Source of the DNA: Sulfurovum sp.
GTDB lineage: Bacteria > Campylobacterota > Campylobacteria > Campylobacterales > Sulfurovaceae
NCBI GenBank assembly: GCA_021166685.1
Contig: JAJPEU010000010.1
Coordinates: 248,001-312,000 of the forward strand
DNA length: 64,000 nt
Direction: 5' to 3'
The notes under the pieces were generated by a model. That model had not been told where the DNA came from, did not search any database, and worked only from the letters and a program-made list of their open reading frames with translations. The position numbers were made by a program, and so were the translations under genes. Below are positions 1 through 10,705 of this stretch, piece after piece (position 1 is the stretch's first letter; the number at the start of each line of letters is the position of its first letter).

Positions 1-1
1 G

Positions 2-1039
2 CGCGATGGACGATTTATGTCCCCCGCTTTAGAACTTTTTGATCATAATGCATTGACGGCTTTTTTTAAAGAGGCAGGGGTTGAAACCCATGCCCCGGAC
101 GGATATAGGGTTTTTCCTGTAACGCATAATGCTTCAACAGTTGTTGATGCGCTTCAAAACAAAATGGCAGGACTGGGGATAGAAGTGCTGTGCTCGCAAA
201 AAGTAATCGCCTTAAATCATGAAGGCGGCACGATAACGGGGGTACGCACGCAAAAAGATATGTTTAGTGCCAAGCATGTTGTTTTGGCAACCGGAGGCAA
301 AGGATATCCGATGTTGGGCGCTGAAGGGGACGGATATGCTTTGGCCCAATCAGTCGGACATAAAATAACAGAGCTTTATCCGGCCATGATGCCCCTTAAA
401 ACAAAAGAAAAATGGGTAGCTACCTGCAGAGCGGATACAATCGCCAAGGTAGAAATGCTTGTTAATATGAAAAAATATACCCACCTTAGAGCAAAAGGCG
501 ATCTTATCTTTACAAAAGACGGCATTCGCGGTCCTGTAGTTTTGGATTTTTCTCGAGAGATAACCCCGCTTTTGAGTAAGTTCAACGAAGTGCCTTTGCT
601 GATGAATCTCACCAAAGGAATGAATGAAGCGCAGCTGCTGCAGCATTTTAAAACCCAAATAGCGAATGATCCTCATTGCACTACCTTGCAGTTGCTTCAA
701 ACGTTACTGCCGGAGTCTGTTGCTGCGGAGCTTTGCAAAATGGCAGATGCCGATCCTTTGCTTTCTTTTGGCAAGCAAGCCGGAGCAGTCAGAGATAAAC
801 TGTTAAAACTCTTGGCCTGGACTCCCCTAACCGTCATCGGTCATGACGGCTTTAGCAAAGCCATGATCACAAGAGGCGGAATCAGCCTTAAGGAGATAAA
901 TCCCTATACGCTTGAAAGCAGAAAACTCAAAGGGCTTTATTTTTGCGGAGAGATCGTCAATCTTGACGGTCCGTGCGGAGGCTATAATCTCCAGTGGTCT
1001 TTTTCAAGCGGCGCTTTAGCCGGAAAATTGAGCACATAG
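2..1039 (+). CDS. HI0933/BaiN-like FAD-dependent oxidoreductase (NAD(P)/FAD flavoprotein), 5'-truncated by window edge
   Basis: Reading frame stays open upstream of the ATG at 17 (RDGRFMSPALELF, typical of the family); 'VVLATGGKGYP' and 'GLYFCGEIVNLDGPCGGYNLQWSFSSG' motifs. Confidence 0.85.
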   Translation, partial: RDGRFMSPALELFDHNALTAFFKEAGVETHAPDGYRVFPVTHNASTVVDALQNKMAGLGIEVLCSQKVIALNHEGGTITGVRTQKDMFSAKHVVLATGGKGYPMLGAEGDGYALAQSVGHKITELYPAMMPLKTKEKWVATCRADTIAKVEMLVNMKKYTHLRAKGDLIFTKDGIRGPVVLDFSREITPLLSKFNEVPLLMNLTKGMNEAQLLQHFKTQIANDPHCTTLQLLQTLLPESVAAELCKMADADPLLSFGKQAGAVRDKLLKLLAWTPLTVIGHDGFSKAMITRGGISLKEINPYTLESRKLKGLYFCGEIVNLDGPCGGYNLQWSFSSGALAGKLST

Positions 1040-1057
1040 CATTTGTGCAGCACATGA

Positions 1058-1828
1058 TTATTTCTGCGCGTTTGCGCTAAAGAGCGTTCCTAGCGTTTGC
1101 TTTTGATTTAAAAGATAGGATTCCGCTGCGGATAGATCAAAGCCGCTGCATAGAAACATTTGTCTGTGATGCCTCATCATATAATGAGCAGCTTTAAGCT
1201 TAGTGACAATCCCGCCCGTTGCAAACTCATTATTTGGGGTTGCTTCATCCAGCAGCGCACTTTCGGGAAGTTTTTGAACCAATGGATAGATTGCTGCATC
1301 GTTATACTCTTTTGGATTTTTATCATAGTATCCATCGATATCGCTCAGAATGACTAGCAAATTTGCATCAACGGCATCGGCAACATTGGCCGAGAGCTGA
1401 TCGTTATCGCCAAAAAGCTGTTCGGGTGTTGAAGTAATATCATTTTCGTTGATGATTGGCAAAATATTATTTGTCAGCAGTGCATCAATGATTTCTTGGA
1501 ACATTTTTGTTCTTCTTCTTGAGTCAAAATCATCTTCCGTTAAAAGAATTTGTGCGATATCGATATCAAATATATCAAATTTCTTTTTATACGAAGCCAT
1601 CAAAATGGGCTGTCCGGCGGATGCCAATGCTTTTTTGCCGATTTGTTTTCTCTTGTCCAACTTGAGCGCAGAGTATCCGGCTGCCACTGCTCCCGAGGTT
1701 ACCAAAATCACATCATACTTCAACTTAAGTTTCGCAATCAGCGAAACCAGATTGAGCATTCTTTCTTTTGCGATCTGGTTGTCCTGTGTCAATACGGCGC
1801 TGCCTACTTTAATAACAATACGTTGCAT
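1058..1828 (-). CDS. proB: Glutamate 5-kinase (short form without PUA domain)
   Basis: MQRIVIKVGSAVLTQDN..., VTSGAVAAG, FGDNDQLSANVA, FATGGIVTKLKAA motifs. Confidence 0.92.
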   Translation of the reverse strand: MQRIVIKVGSAVLTQDNQIAKERMLNLVSLIAKLKLKYDVILVTSGAVAAGYSALKLDKRKQIGKKALASAGQPILMASYKKKFDIFDIDIAQILLTEDDFDSRRRTKMFQEIIDALLTNNILPIINENDITSTPEQLFGDNDQLSANVADAVDANLLVILSDIDGYYDKNPKEYNDAAIYPLVQKLPESALLDEATPNNEFATGGIVTKLKAAHYMMRHHRQMFLCSGFDLSAAESYLLNQKQTLGTLFSANAQK

Positions 1829-2007
1829 TTAACTCCTTTTTGTTTTTTTAATATCATCTATGCCTTAACTAAAATACCATAAGATTTTTAAATTTCAATA
1901 AAAAAAGTCTATTTGCTTGTGCCGGCGATTGCAATAATTGATTTTTAAAATACTATTTTTTTATTAATTATGATAGTATTATTTTATAGACGCAGAAAGG
2001 ATACAGT

Positions 2008-2694
2008 ATGAGTGTAAAAAATGCACTACTTTGGATGATATTTACTTTGGTTCCTTTGTATGCCAGGGTCGGTTTTGAATATGAGGGTATATCGGTAAAC
2101 ATGCCAGCATCTGATGCAAAAACCAAAACTATTGTTGTAAAAAGGCATATCCCCAAAGAATGTCTTAAGATACCTATCACCAATGAAACAGTTTGGACGG
2201 GAAACTATGCAAACCCAAAAGTTCCCGAAGCTTGCAAATCCACTTATGTCCACACTACGGGCAAGCTCACACCCATGATGCTGGATGAGGATATTGAAAC
2301 CTACGGAGAGCTTGAAGTGCTTGCTTTCGTTAAAGAGATGCAGAAAAACGACAAAATGCTTTTAGTCGATGCGCGCAATGACGAATGGTACGACTATAGA
2401 ACCATACCCGGTGCGGTCAATATGCCTTATCCTTATTTTAAAGATAACGATATTTTCAAAGAGGAGTTTGAAGAGATGCTAATCAGGCTTGGCGTCAAGA
2501 CGGTAAAGAAAAATGAGTATGATTTTTCACATGCCAAAACTATAGCGGTTTTTTGCAATGGTCCGTGGTGCGCCCAGTCGTCATGGATGATCAATGCACT
2601 TTTGGAAATCGAGTATCCTCATGAAAACATCAAATGGTATCGCGGAGGCATGCAGGATTGGCTTGGCGCAGGCATGACGAGTACCCGCGAATAA
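2008..2694 (+). CDS. Exported rhodanese-like domain protein
   Basis: N-terminal signal-like segment; LLVDARNDEWYDYRTIPGAVNMPY and VFCNGPWCAQSSWM rhodanese active-site region. Confidence 0.8.
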   Translation: MSVKNALLWMIFTLVPLYARVGFEYEGISVNMPASDAKTKTIVVKRHIPKECLKIPITNETVWTGNYANPKVPEACKSTYVHTTGKLTPMMLDEDIETYGELEVLAFVKEMQKNDKMLLVDARNDEWYDYRTIPGAVNMPYPYFKDNDIFKEEFEEMLIRLGVKTVKKNEYDFSHAKTIAVFCNGPWCAQSSWMINALLEIEYPHENIKWYRGGMQDWLGAGMTSTRE

Positions 2695-2700
2695 TTTATT

Positions 2701-2925
2701 TTAGAGAAAGAACATGCCTATGATGCTCAAAAGAAAAGGAAGCATGGCCAGCGTATAGATAATTTTTTGTGTTTTTGCTGCCTTGTAGACACCCCAAAAA
2801 AAGAGGCCGACCACCCCGATAAATCCTGCAAAAAAGAGATACCCCGCTGTATTGTCGGGGGGAGTTGATTTGTTTTGGGCAAACAGTGAAACAGAAATCA
2901 GCAGGAAAAAGAAAAGGCTTTTCAT
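2701..2925 (-). CDS. Small membrane protein, unknown function
   Basis: 74 aa with signal peptide and hydrophobic segments; stop overlaps the next gene start at 2922. Confidence 0.6.
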   Translation of the reverse strand: MKSLFFFLLISVSLFAQNKSTPPDNTAGYLFFAGFIGVVGLFFWGVYKAAKTQKIIYTLAMLPFLLSIIGMFFL

Positions 2926-3134
2926 TGTTTTTCAATCTCCTCTTTTCCTAGTTTTTCCACCATCTTTATGCTCTCAAGAGCGTTATTGAGTATTTTTTTG
3001 GTCGAGGTGAGCGGTTTCATTCTGAGATTTGTCTGTTTTTTGTCAAGTTTTTCATTGCTGAGAATTTGCATGACTTCTTTTTCGAGTTCTGCAATGATCT
3101 CATTCATTTTCAATTCAATAAAATTTACATTCAT
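2922..3134 (-). CDS. Small hypothetical protein
   Basis: 70 aa charged helical ORF coupled to downstream ORF by 4-nt overlap. Confidence 0.55.
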   Translation of the reverse strand: MNVNFIELKMNEIIAELEKEVMQILSNEKLDKKQTNLRMKPLTSTKKILNNALESIKMVEKLGKEEIEKQ

Positions 3135-3156
3135 GTTGTTTTGCGCTTTCTATTTA

Positions 3157-3690
3157 TTAATTTGCTTTGGGCCTAAAAATTTTTATGACCTCTTCGTTTG
3201 CTTGCATGTATCCCCCGCCGATCAGATCGATGCAGTAAGGCACGGCAGGGAAAACTGCATCAAGGCACTCTTTTATGGATTTTGGTTTTCCCGGAAGATT
3301 GATGATGAGCGAATTGTTGCATATCCCGGCTGTTTGGCGGGAGAGAATGGCTGTAGGAACGTATTGCAGACTCACGGCCCTCATCTGCTCTCCAAAACCG
3401 GGCAGCAGTTTTTGACAGACATTTTCGGTTGCTTCCGTAGTTACATCGCGTGCGGCGGGTCCTGTTCCGCCGGTTGTGACGATAAGGTCGCATTTTGCGT
3501 CACGTGAAAGCTCGATCAGCGTAGTCTCGATAAGGTTTTGCTCGTCAGGTATGCATCTGTAGATATAGTCACACTCGTTTAAAAGATAGGCTTTCATCGT
3601 TTCCATGATCGCCACACCCGAGACGTCTTCATAGATACCCCCACTCGCCCTGTCGCTTGTCGTTACTACGCCGATTTTGATCTTGTCCAT
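3157..3690 (-). CDS. mogA: Molybdopterin adenylyltransferase (MogA/MoaB family)
   Basis: IGVVTTSDRASGGIYEDVSG, VTTGGTGPAARDVTTEA, INLPGKPKSIKECLDAVFPAVPYCIDLIGG. Confidence 0.92.
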   Translation of the reverse strand: MDKIKIGVVTTSDRASGGIYEDVSGVAIMETMKAYLLNECDYIYRCIPDEQNLIETTLIELSRDAKCDLIVTTGGTGPAARDVTTEATENVCQKLLPGFGEQMRAVSLQYVPTAILSRQTAGICNNSLIINLPGKPKSIKECLDAVFPAVPYCIDLIGGGYMQANEEVIKIFRPKAN

Positions 3691-3831
3691 GCTCTCTCTT
3701 TTTTATAATAAATTAATGCGGCAATTATAGCAAAAATGATTGAGTGTTCAATGACGATGCAATCGCATCATCATTAAAAGATTTTGAATTGTGTTAAAAT
3801 ATACTCTTATGATTTCGTAAAAAGGCTTTTT

Positions 3832-5046
3832 ATGACGCAAAGACTAAAACACTATCTATCAGAATACAAGAAATCTCTTTTTCGTGTAAATCAAAAAGAG
3901 CTTTCCAGAACTTCAAAAATGCTTTTGGCGATATTTTTGTTTACTATATTTATTATGATAGGATGGGGGTTGGAGTGGCAGCTTAAGCAGGAAGAATCTC
4001 CCGGCAAAGCGTATGGTTTTGCATGCAAAGAGCTGATCAATAAAAAAGAGGATTTCAGCTTTAGGGATTTTTCAAAATATACCTATTGGCAAACGGACGA
4101 TAAGCAGAATTTTTACGGAAAAGATGCTTTCGGCGAAGATGCGATGTGTAAAAAACTTGGTGTGCTGTATAGGGCCGTATTGGACAATGCTGCATTTGGC
4201 GCCAATCAAAAAACATTGATAGAAGTTCAAAAAAAACTTCAAGAAACAAAATACAAAATACAATCGCTCAAAGATTCATACGGTGATTTGCTCCTGGAAA
4301 AAGTAGCGAAGCAGGAAAAATCAAAATCAATTTTTTCTACCGATAGCACCAAAGTCAAGCAGGAGATGCAGAAGCTTCAGGATAATGCTTCAGAATATGA
4401 AGCACACATTTTAAAACTTAGCGACTTGAGCCAGTACCCTGTGTATGGTACTTTTATCGACTATTACAAGGCGCACAAGGATGAGCTTAAAAAAGCTTAT
4501 GAAAACAAAGTACGCTATTTTTCCTTTAAGCGGACGATGCAGGCTTTTGCTTTTTTGATCCCCGTGTGGCTGCTTTTTTATCTCGTATATAAATTTATGT
4601 TGCGCCGCGAATACTATATCCTGTCGCATTTGACTTTGCATGTAGCCAATGTGGCGGCGCTGTATGCGCTTTATTATCTTGTGCTGTTTGTCTATGGTAT
4701 TATCCCGGAACTTTTCTTTGAAAAGATCATCGCTTTTTTTATGCAGCACAATATGGTGATCGTTTTAAATGTCCTGGCGATACTTTTTTTTACCGCTCTT
4801 TTTGGGATTATTATCTATAAGATTCAAAAAAACGATACCACGGGAGTCAAAAAGCGCAAACAAGAACTGCTAAACCTAAAAATGGGAAAATGCTCCGAAT
4901 GCGGATGTGTGATCGACGGCGAGTACTGTTTTGTGTGCGGTTTTCACCATACAACGCTTTGTAGGGCATGTCATCAGCCGACCTTGCGCAAGGGCGAATT
5001 CTGCCGCCATTGCGGCGCGAAGATGCAAAGCGGCGATGCTGTGTAG
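3832..5046 (+). CDS. Membrane protein with C-terminal double zinc-ribbon
   Basis: Several TM segments; C-terminus CSECGCVIDGEYCFVCGFHHTTLCRACHQPTLRKGEFCRHCGAKM; ATG at 3832 preferred over 3784. Confidence 0.65.
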   Translation: MTQRLKHYLSEYKKSLFRVNQKELSRTSKMLLAIFLFTIFIMIGWGLEWQLKQEESPGKAYGFACKELINKKEDFSFRDFSKYTYWQTDDKQNFYGKDAFGEDAMCKKLGVLYRAVLDNAAFGANQKTLIEVQKKLQETKYKIQSLKDSYGDLLLEKVAKQEKSKSIFSTDSTKVKQEMQKLQDNASEYEAHILKLSDLSQYPVYGTFIDYYKAHKDELKKAYENKVRYFSFKRTMQAFAFLIPVWLLFYLVYKFMLRREYYILSHLTLHVANVAALYALYYLVLFVYGIIPELFFEKIIAFFMQHNMVIVLNVLAILFFTALFGIIIYKIQKNDTTGVKKRKQELLNLKMGKCSECGCVIDGEYCFVCGFHHTTLCRACHQPTLRKGEFCRHCGAKMQSGDAV

Positions 5047-5204
5047 CTATCAAGCGCCTATGGCTCTTCCGCTCATTTTTTCGGGCGCTTTCGTATTTAC
5101 CGAACTTTTCGCCGAACTTTTAATACTTTTTAAAATGCTTTCTGCCGAAATTGTTACAAAAGCTTTTTTCCAGCTATCTTTGCTGATTTTGAAGATGAGA
5201 TTGA

Positions 5205-5579
5205 TCATTTTGCTTGTTGTCTTGCAGGGTGGCTTATAACTTTTCTAAAAGGTATCATAGTGGATTTTACAAAACCATGTTTTTCATAAAATTTATGGGC
5301 TTTGAAGTTATCGCTATCACTAAGGAGCGTTACACGCATACATCCTTTCGCTTTTATGCTTTTCGTAATAAATTCCATCAAAGATGAGCCGATATCTTGC
5401 CCACAATACCGCTTATCTACGATCATATCTTCTAAGATAGCTACTTTTGCCCCCAAAGCCGTTGAGATGGTATATAAGATATTTACCATCGCAACTATTT
5501 TGTCATCTTTCTCAGCAACAAAAATCTCTCCTATACTCTCATCTGAGATTATTTTTTTTAAAGCTCTCTGTTGTGCCAT
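5205..5579 (-). CDS. GNAT family N-acetyltransferase
   Basis: AILEDMIVDKRYCGQDIGSSLMEFITKSIKAKGC...DSDNFKAHKFYEKHGFVKS acetyl-CoA binding motif. Confidence 0.82.
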   Translation of the reverse strand: MAQQRALKKIISDESIGEIFVAEKDDKIVAMVNILYTISTALGAKVAILEDMIVDKRYCGQDIGSSLMEFITKSIKAKGCMRVTLLSDSDNFKAHKFYEKHGFVKSTMIPFRKVISHPARQQAK

Positions 5580-5644
5580 CGCCTAATTGTTAAATTTATC
5601 TAAAAGCCTTTTTCAAAAAACTTTTTTAACGATATAATATCAGC

Positions 5645-7048
5645 ATGAACCCCATAACGTATCTAACGCAGCATCCGGAAATAGTGTTATACCATGCCCT
5701 TTTGACGCTCAGCGGTGTGGTGGCATTGGGTGTGCTGCTTCATCTGCTTTATCAAAGGCGTTCTTCAAGCGCCATCGCAGCATGGCTGATGTTCATATTT
5801 CTTCTGCCCTATGTTGCCTTTCCTTTATACCTTATTATAGGCATACGAAAACGCAAAAACCGGTACAAAAAAGAGTCCGTTCTGCCAAACAGTGCCAAAA
5901 AACCAAAACACACCCCGGATACCGCCCGCAACATGCGGGGGAACGGCCCTCTGTACGATGCCGCTTTGAACGCCCGCATGGAGCTCTTTTTTGATGCGTC
6001 AGAAGCATACACTGCCCTCATGCATGCCATCGAGAATGCCAAAAGATCCATTCATATCAGCATCTATATCCTTAAGTATGACACGATCGGCAAAAGCATT
6101 TTAGGTATACTTACAAAAAAAGCGAAAGCGGGTGTGCAAGTCAAGCTCTTGATTGACTCTTTGGGTTCGGCCTCCCTTTACCTGATGCAATATAGGCTTA
6201 AAAAATTGAGAGATGCCGGTGCGGAAGTGGAATTTTTCATGCCGATATTTGAGATGCCTTTTAGAAACTATATCAACCTGAGAAACCATAGAAAAATATA
6301 TATTTTCGATGACCAAATCACGCTAAGCGGAGGCTCAAACATCTCCCGGGAGTACTTTGCCGTCCCCAAAAGAAAAAGCGAATGGGAAGATATCATGTTT
6401 TTGATAGAGGGCGAATCTGTCGAGAGCTTTTTTGAGATATTCGCTTCAGATTGGTACTATGCCTCGAAAAAAAAACTTGCGTTCAATCCTCCAGAGGAGA
6501 TAAAAAAAGCGGACATCTATGCACAAATCATACCCTCAGGGCCGGACATGCAAAGAGATACGCTTTATGAAACACTCCTTGGTGCCATATACGGCGCAAA
6601 AGAGAAGATCTTTATCATCACACCCTACTTTATACCGAACGACTCGCTTGTGGAAGCCCTCATCATCGCACGCCACAGAGGGGTAAATGTCACTCTTGTC
6701 ACCCCAAAAGAAGCGGACCATGCCATTGTCAATCTTGTACGATGCTCCTACATGAGAGAGCTTGAGGAAGCCGGGGTGAAGATCTGTCTCTACGAAAAAG
6801 CCATGCTTCATGCAAAAGCGATCATTTTTGATGAGTATAGCGCAATGCTGGGAAGCGTCAATTTTGACAACAGAAGCCTTTTTTTGAACTATGAGGTGGC
6901 GGCATTTGTCTATTCTGACAAGATCATCGCACGGATGCTCTTGTGGACCCAGATGCTCATGGAAAACTCCTCTGTCGGTACCAATCAGGCAAGTGATGCA
7001 AGAAAAGTGTTTGAAAACCTTCTGCGCATTCTCGCACCTCAACTTTAA
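5645..7048 (+). CDS. cls: Cardiolipin synthase (phospholipase D-like)
   Basis: Two HKD motifs: NHRKIYIFDDQITLSGGSN and LHAKAIIFDEYSAMLGSVNFDNRS; N-terminal PLDc_N TM segments. Confidence 0.9.
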   Translation: MNPITYLTQHPEIVLYHALLTLSGVVALGVLLHLLYQRRSSSAIAAWLMFIFLLPYVAFPLYLIIGIRKRKNRYKKESVLPNSAKKPKHTPDTARNMRGNGPLYDAALNARMELFFDASEAYTALMHAIENAKRSIHISIYILKYDTIGKSILGILTKKAKAGVQVKLLIDSLGSASLYLMQYRLKKLRDAGAEVEFFMPIFEMPFRNYINLRNHRKIYIFDDQITLSGGSNISREYFAVPKRKSEWEDIMFLIEGESVESFFEIFASDWYYASKKKLAFNPPEEIKKADIYAQIIPSGPDMQRDTLYETLLGAIYGAKEKIFIITPYFIPNDSLVEALIIARHRGVNVTLVTPKEADHAIVNLVRCSYMRELEEAGVKICLYEKAMLHAKAIIFDEYSAMLGSVNFDNRSLFLNYEVAAFVYSDKIIARMLLWTQMLMENSSVGTNQASDARKVFENLLRILAPQL

Positions 7049-7056
7049 GGAAAGAG

Positions 7057-7788
7057 ATGTTTAAACCAAAGCGTTTTGATAAAATTCTAAAACACCAAGA
7101 GCTAAAATTGAGAAGTGAGTTTAGCGTGCTTTGTTGGAATGTTGCAAAACTCACCCAAAAAAGCGTGTATAGAGAGTTTATAGACAAACTTATAAGAGAG
7201 CATGACTTTGATTTGCTCCTTTTTCAGGAAGTCAAAAGAAATCTCTCTTTGGAAATGGAGCTTCATGACTACTCCTATATACTCTCTCCAAATATCCAGA
7301 CACGAAAGCATATTTACGGCGTGCTAAGCGCGTTTAGGTCGTCCTGCCATGAAGATATCTGCCTTCTTAGCAAAAAGCGCGAGCTTATGTATGCCACGCA
7401 CAAAGCATCACTGATTACCCACCACATGCTCCCGGATGAAAGACAGCTTCTCGTGGTCAATCTCCACGCTATCAATTTCGTACACAATAAAGATTTCAAA
7501 CATGAGCTTGACTATCTCTTCGACACCATTCAAAACCACCGCGGTGCAATGATCGTAGCGGGAGACTTCAATACATGGAACAGGCAAAGGGTGGAGTATC
7601 TTTTGGAGTTTGCAAAAAAACTATCGTTGCAGATGGTGACTTTTGACGATGAGTCAAATATAAAAAAAGTCTTTTTAAACTCTATAGACTATATATTTTA
7701 CAGAGAGCTGAACCTCACCTACTCTGAGGTCATAGACACTAAAAAGATATCCGACCATAATCCCATCATAGCTAAATTCAACCTTTAA
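7057..7788 (+). CDS. Endonuclease/exonuclease/phosphatase family protein
   Basis: CWNVAKL, FQEVKR, VAGDFNTWN, SDHNPIIA motifs. Confidence 0.83.
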   Translation: MFKPKRFDKILKHQELKLRSEFSVLCWNVAKLTQKSVYREFIDKLIREHDFDLLLFQEVKRNLSLEMELHDYSYILSPNIQTRKHIYGVLSAFRSSCHEDICLLSKKRELMYATHKASLITHHMLPDERQLLVVNLHAINFVHNKDFKHELDYLFDTIQNHRGAMIVAGDFNTWNRQRVEYLLEFAKKLSLQMVTFDDESNIKKVFLNSIDYIFYRELNLTYSEVIDTKKISDHNPIIAKFNL

Positions 7789-7798
7789 TGTATCGGTT

Positions 7799-8611
7799 TT
7801 AGATCCTTTTTAATATCTCATCAAGCAGCGAAGTGCTGAGCATCCTTTTGAGATAGCCCAAAAGATAGGTCGCTTTGGTGATGTAGTATCTGGGTTTGGG
7901 TTTTTCAGAAAGCATGATGCGGTGCACAACGATGGCTACCGATTCGGCGGTTTCATTGAAAGGGACTCTTTTTTGGGTTCCTCCAAGGCTGTGTTTGTAT
8001 TTTTCCGCAAACACGGAGTGTTCGGTATCTACGTTTTCTTTGAGGTTTTTGATCGCATTGGGGCGGAAACGGCTGGTAATGGGGCCGGTATTGAGCAGTA
8101 CGGGATAGATGTTTGTGCCTTCAAGCTCCAGGCGCAGCGTATCGGTGAGCCCTTCGACGGCATATTTGCTTGCGTTGTAGGCGCCTCTGCCAAAAAGCGA
8201 GATGAGTCCCAGCACAGAGCTGTGCTGGATGATCTTGCCGTATCCTTGTTTTCGCATGACCGGGATAAGCTGTCTGGTGCACTCGTGCAGTCCAAAGACA
8301 TTCGTTTCAAACTGCGCTTTGAGCACATCCGTGCGGATATCTTCAAGCGCGCCGGGCTGTCCGAAGCCCGCATTGTTAAACCACGCGTCTATCGTGCCCT
8401 CTTTTTGAAGCACTTTGGCAATGACGGCGCTGATCTGCTCAGGTTTGGTTACGTCAAGCAGCATGGCCTCTTCAAATCCAAGTGCTTTGAGATTTTTTAC
8501 GTCCCGGGGGTTTCTCGCTGTGGGATAGACTTTAAAGGATTTGTCTTTGAGGTATAAAGCTGTTTCAAGCCCTATACCGCTGCTGCATCCGGTGATGACG
8601 ATATTTGCCAT
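7799..8611 (-). CDS. Short-chain dehydrogenase/reductase
   Basis: ITGCSSGIG, NNAGFG, YNASKYAVEGL motifs. Confidence 0.9.
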   Translation of the reverse strand: MANIVITGCSSGIGLETALYLKDKSFKVYPTARNPRDVKNLKALGFEEAMLLDVTKPEQISAVIAKVLQKEGTIDAWFNNAGFGQPGALEDIRTDVLKAQFETNVFGLHECTRQLIPVMRKQGYGKIIQHSSVLGLISLFGRGAYNASKYAVEGLTDTLRLELEGTNIYPVLLNTGPITSRFRPNAIKNLKENVDTEHSVFAEKYKHSLGGTQKRVPFNETAESVAIVVHRIMLSEKPKPRYYITKATYLLGYLKRMLSTSLLDEILKRI

Positions 8612-8616
8612 AAAAA

Positions 8617-9300
8617 TTATTCCTTTGTATCCAAATGGGCTGTGAGTGTGCCTACGGCTACATTTTTGCCGCGAATATGCTCTTTGGCAAACTCTACGAT
8701 CTTGCCGTGGAAGCGTGCAAAAACCGCGTGCAGCGTGACGGGCTTTTCATAGCATTGCACGATCTTGCCAAAGTGGGCCTCGATCCCCTCCTCCATCCAT
8801 TCTTGCAGCTGCATATAGTCCTCAAACGTGTACCCTAAAGCATCCATCAGTCTTTGCGTATAGCTGTCAACGACAAAAACTTCGCGTCCGCATGCATAGC
8901 ACAGGATGGAGTCCGCGCTCTCCATGCCTATACCTTTTTGCGAAAGCAGCCATTCCCTGTCCGCCTTTTTTTTAAAAGCTTCAAAACCGCCAAAATCCTC
9001 AATCATATGTTTGCATAGCCGCTGAAGCCTTGCAGCTTTGGTGTTGTAAAAGCCGCTGGGTTTGATCAGTGAGGCGATTTGCGCCAGATCGCAACGGCTC
9101 AGTGCTTCAGGCGAGCAAAGCCCCTGCTCTTTGAGTTGCGCAAGAGACATCTCTACCTTTTCCCACTTGGTTTGCTGTGTGAGGATCGCTCCGATAACCA
9201 CTTCAAAGGTGCCGCTGTTTGGCCACCATAAGGGATCCCTTTGTGTGCGAAGATACCCCATTTTTTTAAGTGCACAAAATAGATCGTAACTGCTCTGCAC
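8617..9300 (-). CDS. magIII: Endonuclease III-domain 3-methyladenine DNA glycosylase (MagIII-like)
   Basis: LWWPNSGTFEVVIGAILTQQTKWEKVE, HhH LLSQKGIGMESADSILCYACGREVFVVDSYT. Confidence 0.8.
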   Translation of the reverse strand: MQSSYDLFCALKKMGYLRTQRDPLWWPNSGTFEVVIGAILTQQTKWEKVEMSLAQLKEQGLCSPEALSRCDLAQIASLIKPSGFYNTKAARLQRLCKHMIEDFGGFEAFKKKADREWLLSQKGIGMESADSILCYACGREVFVVDSYTQRLMDALGYTFEDYMQLQEWMEEGIEAHFGKIVQCYEKPVTLHAVFARFHGKIVEFAKEHIRGKNVAVGTLTAHLDTKE

Positions 9301-9474
9301 AAAAACCCTTTATTTTTTTGAAAGTATAGCAAAATTGCGATTTTATCGAGAAATCGAATCAATCGTTTTTGTATCCAGATGCAAAATGTAAAAATTGCAC
9401 TCCGACTGACATAATACATGCGATATAATACCGGATAAGTCAATAAAAATATTATATAATATAAAAGGCGTCAA

Positions 9475-10635
9475 ATGATAGAGTCGGGGTTTATGTATTT
9501 GGCTGTTTTGGCAATAATGGCGGCATCCATAGTTTTCTTGGAGCAGCGAATACAAGCTAAGATCTTCAAGTATCTTCCGGGCATCGTCGTTCTGTACTTT
9601 GCGGTGATGCTTTTTTCTACTTTCGGCGTATGGCAAAAAACAGAAAGCATCAACACTGTTTATATAACCCTCAAAACCAATCTTCTTCCGGCAATGATTT
9701 TTTTGATGCTGCTTGGAGCGGATATGCGCCAAATATTTAAGCTTGGCAAAAAAATGCTGGTCGCATTTTTTCTTGCTTCTTTGAGTATCGCGCTGGGATT
9801 TATCTTCACTTTCGCTCTTTTTCATACATATTTTGAAGCTGACGCATGGAAAGCGTTTGCTGCGCTTAGCGGTTCATGGATGGGCGGTACGGGCAATATG
9901 GTTGCTATACAGGGGGCGCTGGATGTTCCCGATAGCAAGATGGGTTACGTTCTTCTTATCGACTCTATTGATTATGCGATATGGGTGATGATCCTTTTGG
10001 CCCTGGTCCCGATTGCAAATCATTTCAATGCATGGAGCAAAGCAGATACTTCCGTCATCGATAGAGTGAGCGAGAAATTGACACAAAACAAATCCAGCGA
10101 AAAGATCGATTTTGCGTCTTTGTTTATGCTTTTGTCTTCAAGCCTATTGGTTTGTGCATTCAGTCAGTATGGGGCATCTTTTTTGCCCGAAACATCGTTT
10201 TTGAGTACTTCTGGCTGGGTTGTACTTTGCGCAACGGTTTTTGGCATCTTGTTTGCCATGACATCCTTGGCGAAACTTGCAGGCTCAATGGAGCTTGGAA
10301 ATATAATGCTGTATCTGATCGTGGCACTTGTGGCTTCTCGTGCAAATTTTTCAGAACTCACAGAAGCCCCCCTGTATATCTTTGCGGGATTTATGGTGAT
10401 TGCGGTGCATGGGGTATTGATGGTTATTTTTGCCAAACTTTTCAAGCTTGATCTTTTTGTTATCGGGGTAGCTTCACTGGCAAATATCGGCGGAGTGGCT
10501 TCGGCACCCATCTTGGCCTCGGCATACTCAAGGGCCCTTATCCCGATCGGAGTACTTATGGCGATGATGGGGTATGTCATAGGGACATTTGGCGGTTTAA
10601 CGGTAGGCAAAATCCTGCAAATGATTAGTGCTTAA
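9475..10635 (+). CDS. DUF819 family membrane protein
   Basis: Multi-TM protein; GSWMGGTGNMVAIQGALDVPDSKMGYVLLIDSIDYAIWV typical of DUF819. Confidence 0.82.
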   Translation: MIESGFMYLAVLAIMAASIVFLEQRIQAKIFKYLPGIVVLYFAVMLFSTFGVWQKTESINTVYITLKTNLLPAMIFLMLLGADMRQIFKLGKKMLVAFFLASLSIALGFIFTFALFHTYFEADAWKAFAALSGSWMGGTGNMVAIQGALDVPDSKMGYVLLIDSIDYAIWVMILLALVPIANHFNAWSKADTSVIDRVSEKLTQNKSSEKIDFASLFMLLSSSLLVCAFSQYGASFLPETSFLSTSGWVVLCATVFGILFAMTSLAKLAGSMELGNIMLYLIVALVASRANFSELTEAPLYIFAGFMVIAVHGVLMVIFAKLFKLDLFVIGVASLANIGGVASAPILASAYSRALIPIGVLMAMMGYVIGTFGGLTVGKILQMISA

Positions 10636-10705
10636 TTTTTTTAAATATTTCACGATTTTCACACTGTATTTGGATAAAATATCACTTATTTATAAAGGAA
10701 ATAAA

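Noticed and set aside
350-700. 116-aa minus-strand ORF within the flavoprotein gene
   Set aside because: Antisense to a clearly coding gene; no recognisable domain.
2968-3507. 179-aa plus-strand ORF
   Set aside because: Overlaps mogA and the 70-aa gene in antisense; no domain.
7922-8557. 211-aa plus-strand ORF
   Set aside because: Antisense shadow of the SDR gene; composition of a non-coding frame.
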